From Pseudomonadota bacterium (GTDB taxonomy: Bacteria; Pseudomonadota; Alphaproteobacteria; Rhizobiales; Devosiaceae), in the NCBI GenBank assembly GCA_023431205.1, contig JAEYXQ010000147.1:1-35736 (forward strand): a stretch of 35,736 nucleotides of DNA. Direction: 5' to 3'. Below are positions 31,067 to 35,736 of this stretch, one piece after another. The translations under genes were made by a program, and so were the position numbers. Every line of letters starts with the position of its first letter. The stretch's first letter is position 1. Below the pieces are notes generated by a model. The model was not told the origin of the DNA. It did not search any database and saw only the letters and a list, made by a program, of their open reading frames with translations.

Positions 31067-32323
31067 ATGGCAAGCGAATACGACGTCATCATCCTTGGGG
31101 CCGGCATTGTCGGCATCTCGGCCGGCATTCACCTGCTGCGACGCGGCCGCAGCGTGCTGCTGGTCGACAAGCGGGAACCCGGGCACGAGACATCCTACGG
31201 CAATGCCGGGATCATTCAGCGCGAGGGCGTGCGCCCGCATGCTTTTCCGCGCGACCTCGCCATGCTGATGCAGGTGGGGCTGCACCTGTCCACCGCGGCC
31301 CGCTACGAGCCGACCGCCCTGCCCCGCATCGCCAAGCCACTGTGGCGATACTGGTGGGCCTCCTCACCCAGCCACTACCGAAAGGTGGTGGAAAGCTACG
31401 CGCCCCTGATCGGACGCTCGATCCTTGCCCATGCGGACCTGATGGCAGAAGCGGGACCGGCGGCCGAGGCACTAGTCAGCAAGTCGGGCTGGTTCCTTGC
31501 CTTCCGCAGCGAGCAGGGTCTGCGCGGCGAAGCCGCCAAGGCGGAGCAGGATCGCGAGCGCTTCGGCATCTCGCACCGGGTGGTGGAGTGGCCCGAACTC
31601 AAGACCATCGAGCCCGATCTCAAGGGTGGGCTCGCGGGGGCCATTCACTGGACCGACCCGTGGACGGTGCGCGACCCGGGGGCGCTGGTGTCGGAGTATT
31701 TCGCGCTGTTCCAGCGGCTCGGTGGCACCTTCCTGGCGGGCACGGCGGAAGAGCTGAACCAGGATCGGGACGGCTGGACCGCAACCGTCGACGGGCAGCG
31801 CCACAGCGGCCGGCAGGCCGTCGTAGCCCTGGGGCCCTGGGCCCCGGAGGTGCTGGACCGGCTCGGCTACCGGCTGCCGCTGTTCGTCAAGCGCGGCTAC
31901 CACATGCACTACGGAGCCGAGGGCGGGGCGAAACTCAACCACCTCGTGCTCGATGCCGAGGTCGGCTATGTGCTCGCCCCCATGGCCAAGGGTATCCGCC
32001 TCACCACTGGCGCAGAGTTCGCGCTGCGTGACGCCGCGCCCACCCCGGTGCAGCTGGGCAAGGCGGAAAAGGCGGCGCGTGAACTGTTCCCGCTGGGGGA
32101 GCGGCTCGAGCCAGCGCCCTGGAAGGGCGCCCGTCCCTGCACACCGGACATGATGCCGATCATTGGGGAGGCGCCACGGCACCGTGGGCTGTTCGTGGGG
32201 ATCGGGCACGCCCATCATGGCTTCACGCTCGGGCCGGCGACCGGCGAACTGCTCGCCCAGTCGATGACCGGGGAGCCCACCGCGATCGACATCGCGCCCT
32301 TCGCCATGCAACGCTTCCTTTAG
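31067..32323 (+). CDS. FAD-dependent oxidoreductase, DadA-like
   Basis: This 418-residue DAO-family flavoenzyme has the dinucleotide fold VIILGAGIVGISAGIHLLRRG at the N-terminus, a following TSYGNAGIIQ loop typical of the D-amino-acid dehydrogenase (DadA) group, and a C-terminal FVGIGHAHHGFTLGPATGELLAQ that closes the FAD site. It probably oxidises a D-amino acid or another secondary amine or amino acid, passing electrons to the quinone pool. Glycine-, sarcosine- or D-proline-type substrates cannot be separated by sequence. No lysR- or alr-type partner is adjacent; a Crp-like regulator follows 57 bases later. Confidence 0.88.
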   Translation: MASEYDVIILGAGIVGISAGIHLLRRGRSVLLVDKREPGHETSYGNAGIIQREGVRPHAFPRDLAMLMQVGLHLSTAARYEPTALPRIAKPLWRYWWASSPSHYRKVVESYAPLIGRSILAHADLMAEAGPAAEALVSKSGWFLAFRSEQGLRGEAAKAEQDRERFGISHRVVEWPELKTIEPDLKGGLAGAIHWTDPWTVRDPGALVSEYFALFQRLGGTFLAGTAEELNQDRDGWTATVDGQRHSGRQAVVALGPWAPEVLDRLGYRLPLFVKRGYHMHYGAEGGAKLNHLVLDAEVGYVLAPMAKGIRLTTGAEFALRDAAPTPVQLGKAEKAARELFPLGERLEPAPWKGARPCTPDMMPIIGEAPRHRGLFVGIGHAHHGFTLGPATGELLAQSMTGEPTAIDIAPFAMQRFL

Positions 32324-32380
32324 GTTCGGCGCGAACCAGACGCCAAGGGCTGCGTTTCCCGTACAAGGAGAGATCACGAC

Positions 32381-33124
32381 ATGGCGATCGACAAGCCCGC
32401 ACTGCTGAAGCCGCTGTTTGACCGACTGGAGTCCCTCGATGCGCTGAGCGAGGAAGAACGCGGAGCGCTGATCGACGCGGCCAATAACGAGGTTCGCACC
32501 TTTGCCGCCAAGCAGGAGATCGTCGCCCAGGGATCGCGTCCAGGCATGAGCACGCTGGTGCTGACGGGGCTCTCGGCCCGGCAGACGCAGTTGCGCGATG
32601 GCGACAGGCTGATCAGTGGCCTTCACCTCAGCGGCGACTTCGTGGACCTCCATTCCCTCGTCATCGGCGAGATGGACCACAGCATCGTCGCCATGAGCGA
32701 CTGCACGGTGCTCAACTTCCCGCACGGCAAGCTGCGCGACATCACCACCCGCCTGCCGCACCTGACCCGAATGCTGTGGCTGGTGACGCTGATCGACGCC
32801 GCCATGCACCGGCAATGGCTGGTGGTTCGGGGTGGCCTCGATTCGCTGGGGGAAGCCGCGCACCTCCTGTGCGAGATGTATGTGCGCCACCAGATGGCGG
32901 GGCTCGCAAAGGACCACAGCTTCCCCTTTCCGCTGACGCAGCAGGATTTCGGCGACGCCCTCGGCAAGTCGCTGGTGCAGACCAACCGCGTCATCCAGAC
33001 CCTGCGCAAACTGGGGGTGATCAGCTGGCAGGGCCAGCAGGTGAGGATCCTCGACTGGGATCAGCTGGCCGAGATGGCCGAGTTCGATCCCACCTATCTC
33101 AACTTTTCCAAAGAGCCGCGCTGA
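32381..33124 (+). CDS. Crp/Fnr-family transcriptional regulator
   Basis: This 247-residue protein has an N-terminal cyclic-nucleotide-binding-like beta roll (about 20-125: IVAQGSRPGMSTLVLTGLSAR, GDFVDLHSLVIG) and a C-terminal Crp-type winged helix (about 175-225: LTQQDFGDALGKSLVQTNRVIQTLRKLGVI). It has no Cys cluster for an iron-sulfur center as in Fnr. This type is common in Hyphomicrobiales, often of unknown ligand. The start ATG 32381 has AAGGAGA about 9 bases upstream. It is followed by stress-related genes, but is probably a separate unit. Confidence 0.92.
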   Translation: MAIDKPALLKPLFDRLESLDALSEEERGALIDAANNEVRTFAAKQEIVAQGSRPGMSTLVLTGLSARQTQLRDGDRLISGLHLSGDFVDLHSLVIGEMDHSIVAMSDCTVLNFPHGKLRDITTRLPHLTRMLWLVTLIDAAMHRQWLVVRGGLDSLGEAAHLLCEMYVRHQMAGLAKDHSFPFPLTQQDFGDALGKSLVQTNRVIQTLRKLGVISWQGQQVRILDWDQLAEMAEFDPTYLNFSKEPR

Positions 33125-33127
33125 GCA

Positions 33128-33154
33128 GGAAACCCCGCAACCCCTGGGCGCGTT
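33128..33154 (+). promoter_or_regulatory. Weak EcfG-like promoter candidate of the DUF6894 gene
   Basis: GGAAAC (33128-33133) and CGTT (33151-33154) are separated by 17 bases. This resembles the general-stress consensus GGAAC-N16/17-CGTT with one extra A in the -35 box. It lies 33 bases before the DUF6894 gene. Confidence 0.3.
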
Positions 33155-33186
33155 GAGGCGCAGGTTCGTCCAGTCATGCGGTTGTT

Positions 33187-33429
33187 ATGCCTCGATTCTT
33201 CCTCCACCTGCGTGATCGCGACGAGCGCATTGAGGATGCCACAGGTGCGGAGTTCCCCTCCCTGCTCGCTGCCCGGGCGGAGGCGATCAAAGCGGCCCGT
33301 GAGATGATGGCCGAGAACCTGCGCCTTGGCCTGCCGCTCGACCACAAGCAGATCGAGATCTGCGACGCCCAGGGCCAGCTGATCGAAGAGGTTCACTTCA
33401 GCGACGTGCTGAAGGCGATCGGCGAGTAG
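33187..33429 (+). CDS. DUF6894-family small protein
   Basis: This 80-residue protein begins MPRFFLHLRDRDERIEDATGAEF and continues LLAARAEAIKAAREMMAENL, ending with QIEICDAQGQLIEEVHFSDVLKAI. This is the typical layout of the DUF6894 family, common in alphaproteobacteria: two short strands, a helix, then strands. No function is known. The ribosome site is weak. It stands alone between the Crp-like regulator and a stress-type operon and may have an EcfG-like promoter. Confidence 0.8.
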   Translation: MPRFFLHLRDRDERIEDATGAEFPSLLAARAEAIKAAREMMAENLRLGLPLDHKQIEICDAQGQLIEEVHFSDVLKAIGE

Positions 33430-33507
33430 CCCACAAGCGGTATGGCGCTCGACTTCCCTCCAGAGCGAGGGAAAACAGGCAAATACATCACGATAGCACC
33501 GATGGCG

Positions 33508-33532
33508 GGAACTTGGCGAAAGCCCGGCCATT
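33508..33532 (+). promoter_or_regulatory. EcfG-type general-stress promoter of the three-gene operon
   Basis: GGAAC (33508-33512) is followed after 16 bases by CATT (33529-33532), against the EcfG consensus GGAAC-N16/17-CGTT. The -35 is perfect and the -10 has three of four bases. It lies 58 bases before the first stress gene. Inverted arms TTCCCTC and GAGGGAA at 33454-33473 lie upstream and may mark the end of the preceding unit. Confidence 0.55.
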
Positions 33533-33589
33533 CTCTGAACACTGGCGCAACCGCCTATTCGTGAGCGCCCTCTGTCGGAGAGGTGAGAA

Positions 33590-34258
33590 ATGACTATCGA
33601 AAATCCAGGGACGACCGACAACGGAACCTTGTCGGACGTCGAGAACAAGGCCAGGCAGGATATGGGCCAGGCCAAGGAAACCCTGCGCAGCGATCTCGAC
33701 GCAGTCAGCCGCCGGGCGGCCGAGGACGTCGATGCGCTCAAGCGCGAAGCCAAGGGCCAGATCGACAGCGTGACCGAACAGGCGACCCAGAAGGTCCGCT
33801 CGTTCGCCAGCGACCAGAAGACCCTTGCCACCAGCCAGATCACCGGCGTCGCCTCGGCCATCTCGCGCGTCGCCGATGAACTGGAAGGCACCGAGCAGGC
33901 CACCATCGGCCGCTATGCCCGCGACATCGCCAACGGGCTCGAGCGGTTCGGCCGCGAGGTCGACGGCAAGGAACCGGAAGATCTGATGGGCATGGCTCAG
34001 CAGTTCGGCCGGTCGCAGCCGCTGGCCTTCCTTGGTGCCGCGGCCTTGGCCGGGTTCGTCGCCAGCCGCTTTGCCGGTGCTTCGGCGCAGCGCCGCCAGC
34101 AGCCGAGCCCGGCCACCAGCTACACCAGTTCGACCACCAGCTACACCAGTTCGACCACCACGCAGCCTGCACCCACCAATCTGGACGCCAGCGGCAACGG
34201 CACCGAGTTCGCCCGCCAGGATCAGACCTACACGGGAGGCCAGGATGTCACAGGTTAA
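33590..34258 (+). CDS. Nutrient-deprivation-induced-like protein
   Basis: This 222-residue protein is helical and charged over residues 10-110 (long coiled-coil-like stretches such as ENKARQDMGQAKETLRSDLDAVSRR), resembling apolipoprotein/ElaB-type repeats. One membrane segment (LAFLGAAALAGFVASRF, about 144-160) follows. After it is a Ser/Thr/Gln-rich tail with two perfect TSYTSST repeats. It matches proteins annotated as nutrient-deprivation-induced in rhizobia. The start is ATG 33590 with GGAGAGG 6 bases upstream. It is the first gene of a stress operon that overlaps into a holin-like gene. Confidence 0.85.
   Translation: MTIENPGTTDNGTLSDVENKARQDMGQAKETLRSDLDAVSRRAAEDVDALKREAKGQIDSVTEQATQKVRSFASDQKTLATSQITGVASAISRVADELEGTEQATIGRYARDIANGLERFGREVDGKEPEDLMGMAQQFGRSQPLAFLGAAALAGFVASRFAGASAQRRQQPSPATSYTSSTTSYTSSTTTQPAPTNLDASGNGTEFARQDQTYTGGQDVTG
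34113..34154 (+). repeat. Two perfect 21-bp tandem repeats in the coding tail
   Basis: A 21-base unit at 34113-34133 is repeated exactly at 34134-34154. The copies encode the two TSYTSST motifs of the preceding gene, in frame. The count is likely to vary between strains. Confidence 0.85.
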
Positions 34259-34661
34259 CGAAGGGCGTCCGCTGGGCGAGCTCCTGACCGGGCTTGCCGG
34301 TGACATCTCCGGGCTGTTCCGCAAGGAAATCCAGCTGGCCAAGACGGAGGCATCCGAGAAGATCTCGGAGACCATGGCCGCGGCCGTCTCGGTGCTGATC
34401 GGCGCGGTGCTGGCCCTCGGTGCCCTGGGCGTGCTGCTCAGCGCCATCGTGTCGCTGCTCGCCGCCTTCTTCGTCAACCAGGGATGGGATGCGACGCTGT
34501 CGACGGGGGTGTCTTCGGGCATCGTGACGAGCGTTGTCGGCATCATCGCCTGGGTCTTCATCTCCAAGGGCCTGAACGCCTTCAAGGCTCAGAACCTCAA
34601 TCTCAAGCGCACGGCGACCTCGCTCGGTCGCGACGCCGACATCGTGAAGGAGAGGCTGTGA
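34245..34661 (+). CDS. Phage-holin-family membrane protein (PF07332-like), not a phage gene
   Basis: This 138-residue protein has an amphipathic N-terminal helix (LGELLTGLAGDISGLFRKEIQLAKTEASEKI), a cytoplasm-facing charged segment, then two membrane helices (MAAAVSVLIGAVLALGALGVLLSAIVSLLAAFFV and VSSGIVTSVVGIIAWVFIS was read as the pair). The family is named after holins, but in alphaproteobacteria it is a chromosomal stress gene of unknown role. The start ATG 34245 lies within the end of the upstream gene (14 bases of overlap), with GGGAGG 7 bases upstream. Its stop overlaps the DUF3618 gene as TGATG. Confidence 0.85.
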   Translation: MSQVNEGRPLGELLTGLAGDISGLFRKEIQLAKTEASEKISETMAAAVSVLIGAVLALGALGVLLSAIVSLLAAFFVNQGWDATLSTGVSSGIVTSVVGIIAWVFISKGLNAFKAQNLNLKRTATSLGRDADIVKERL

Positions 34662-35713
34662 TGGCCTACGACAGCGACACCAAGAGTTCCGCCGAGCTGC
34701 AGCGCGAAGTCGAGCAGCAGCGGGCGCGACTGGAAGACCGGATCGACCAGATCCAGCAGAAGCTCTCCCCCGGGCAGCTGGTGGATGAACTGCTCGCCTA
34801 TACCAAGGGCGGTGGTGGAGAGTTCCTCGGCACCCTGCAGCGGCAGGTGACGGCCAATCCGCTGCCGGTTGCCATGCTGGGCGTCAGCCTGGCCTGGCTG
34901 ATCGGCAAGCCGGCTGCCACCACCGAGGTCCATCATGATCACTATGATTCGGACCGCGAGTGGGACGACAGCATCAACGCGCGCCGCGGCTATGGCGAAC
35001 ATGACGTCTACGAAGACTTCCCGGTAGCGACCATCTCCGGAACGAGCCTGCAGCGCGTCTCGCACACGCCCGACGAAAGCGGCACCCACCACAGCGAGTG
35101 GCTCGATGATGCCGGGAAGAAGTACCGCGCTGTGTCGGACAGCTTCGGCCGCCGTGCCGGGCATTTCCGCGACGAGGCCGGCAATACCTACAAGGGCTTT
35201 GTCAGCGGAACGGGCGAACAGATCACCCACTTCCGCGACGAGGCGGGCAATCTGCTCGACCAGGCGAGCGGCTGGGCCTCCCATACCTGGCAGCGTGCCC
35301 GCGAAATGCTGCACGATGCCCGTGACGGCGTTGCCCACCGGGTCAGCCAGGGCCGCTCGCGCGCCGGTGAAGCCGGGATAGGCATGGCTGGGCAGGTTGA
35401 CCAGCTGAACCGGACGCTGATGAACCAGTTCCGCGACCAGCCGCTGGTCGGGGGTGCCCTGGCCTTCGCGCTGGGCGCAGCCTTGGGCGCCGCCCTGCCC
35501 CACACCCGCCAGGAGGACGAACTGCTCGGTGAAGCTGCCGACGCGGTGAAGGCCAAGGCCGGCGAAGAGGCCGGGCACCTCTATGAGCAGGGCCGCGAAA
35601 AGGCGACCGAGCTCTACGAGGACGCTGCCACCCGCGCCGGCGATCTCTACCAGCAGGCCAAGGAAGGCCTCGGGGCCGCCGACAGCGAAGACGGCCTGCC
35701 CCGACAGCACTGA
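34661..35713 (+). CDS. DUF3618-domain protein
   Basis: This 350-residue protein starts with the DUF3618 domain (SSAELQREVEQQRARLEDRIDQIQQKLSPGQLVDELLAYTK), then a membrane segment (LPVAMLGVSLAWLIG, about 67-81). The centre repeats HFRDEAGNTYKGF and HFRDEAGNLLDQ, and a second membrane segment (LVGGALAFALGAALGAALPH, about 265-285) leads to a helical tail (LYEQGREKATELYEDAATRAGDLYQQAKE). It may be an inner-membrane protein that bridges to the envelope or cytoplasm. Function unknown. ATG 34661 overlaps the holin-like stop by one base; AAGGAGAGG precedes it. This is the third gene of the stress operon. Confidence 0.88.
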   Translation: MAYDSDTKSSAELQREVEQQRARLEDRIDQIQQKLSPGQLVDELLAYTKGGGGEFLGTLQRQVTANPLPVAMLGVSLAWLIGKPAATTEVHHDHYDSDREWDDSINARRGYGEHDVYEDFPVATISGTSLQRVSHTPDESGTHHSEWLDDAGKKYRAVSDSFGRRAGHFRDEAGNTYKGFVSGTGEQITHFRDEAGNLLDQASGWASHTWQRAREMLHDARDGVAHRVSQGRSRAGEAGIGMAGQVDQLNRTLMNQFRDQPLVGGALAFALGAALGAALPHTRQEDELLGEAADAVKAKAGEEAGHLYEQGREKATELYEDAATRAGDLYQQAKEGLGAADSEDGLPRQH

Positions 35714-35715
35714 CC

Positions 35716-35736
35716 ATGTCGCGGAGGGCCTACGGC
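35716..35736 (+). CDS. Possible start of a further gene, cut by the window edge
   Basis: ATG at 35716 follows the DUF3618 stop by two bases and reads MSRRAYG to the end of the window. Only seven codons are visible. It has no clear ribosome site. It could be a fourth gene of the stress operon; nothing more can be said. Confidence 0.3.

Noticed and set aside
34245..34661. Holin-family gene as evidence of a prophage
   Set aside because: No endolysin, capsid, integrase or tail genes are nearby, and it overlaps two chromosomal stress genes. The family name is historical.

Overview
The window is high-GC, densely packed DNA from an alphaproteobacterium, most probably a Hyphomicrobiales member close to Devosia. 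That placement is inferred from protein style, the alpha/beta hydrolase next to infC, the stress trio at the right end (nutrient-deprivation-induced protein, holin-like protein, DUF3618 protein) and GC-rich palindromic repeats between genes. No rRNA, tRNA, CRISPR array, prophage or insertion sequence was seen. It looks like ordinary chromosome with a metabolic accessory locus in the middle.

Layout, left to right. (1) 1-1180: the 5' part of an alpha/beta hydrolase, then infC, which appears to start at an AUU codon and ends at a strong terminator. (2) 1190-5763: a repeat cluster, a PfkB sugar kinase, and a TRAP transporter split into dctQM (plus) and a convergent TakP-like binding protein (minus) around a shared terminator. 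(3) 5927-7691: a small secreted protein, an ECF sigma factor and a membrane anti-sigma factor, behind a possible ECF-type promoter. (4) 7721-8022: inverted GC-rich repeats. (5) 8025-18121: a sugar-acid catabolic locus with an LldD-type lactate dehydrogenase, a TctCBA transporter, an SMP-30 lactonase, a UxaA-type dehydratase, a GntR regulator, the fucose mutarotase FucU and an FAH-family hydrolase. Three copies of a CTAACATGTTAG-type palindrome mark its control regions. A methyltransferase and a TfoX-like protein are attached to its ends. (6) 18379-24922: RidA, a TPR protein, an Rrf2 regulator with a thioredoxin-reductase-like flavoprotein, TrhO, an aldo/keto reductase, a DHA2 efflux pump and YnfA. 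(7) 25021-33124: threonine ammonia-lyase, a secreted protein of unknown function, a HAD nucleotidase, an ABC exporter with an ArsR regulator carrying an alpha5 metal site, a FAD-dependent amine/amino-acid oxidoreductase and a Crp-like regulator. (8) 33128-35736: a probable general-stress segment with a DUF6894 protein and a three-gene operon behind an EcfG-like promoter.

The most interesting system is region 5. FucU, lactonase, dehydratase, 2,4-diketo-acid hydrolase and lactate dehydrogenase together fit a non-phosphorylating L-fucose (or similar deoxy-sugar) route ending in pyruvate plus L-lactate, with L-lactate then oxidised to pyruvate. Uptake would be by a tripartite tricarboxylate-type transporter. 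The two NAD(P)-dependent dehydrogenase steps are not in the window. Two promoters there place the palindrome at the same position inside a 17-bp spacer, and the regulator gene itself may be leaderless. These assignments are predictions from family membership and gene order.
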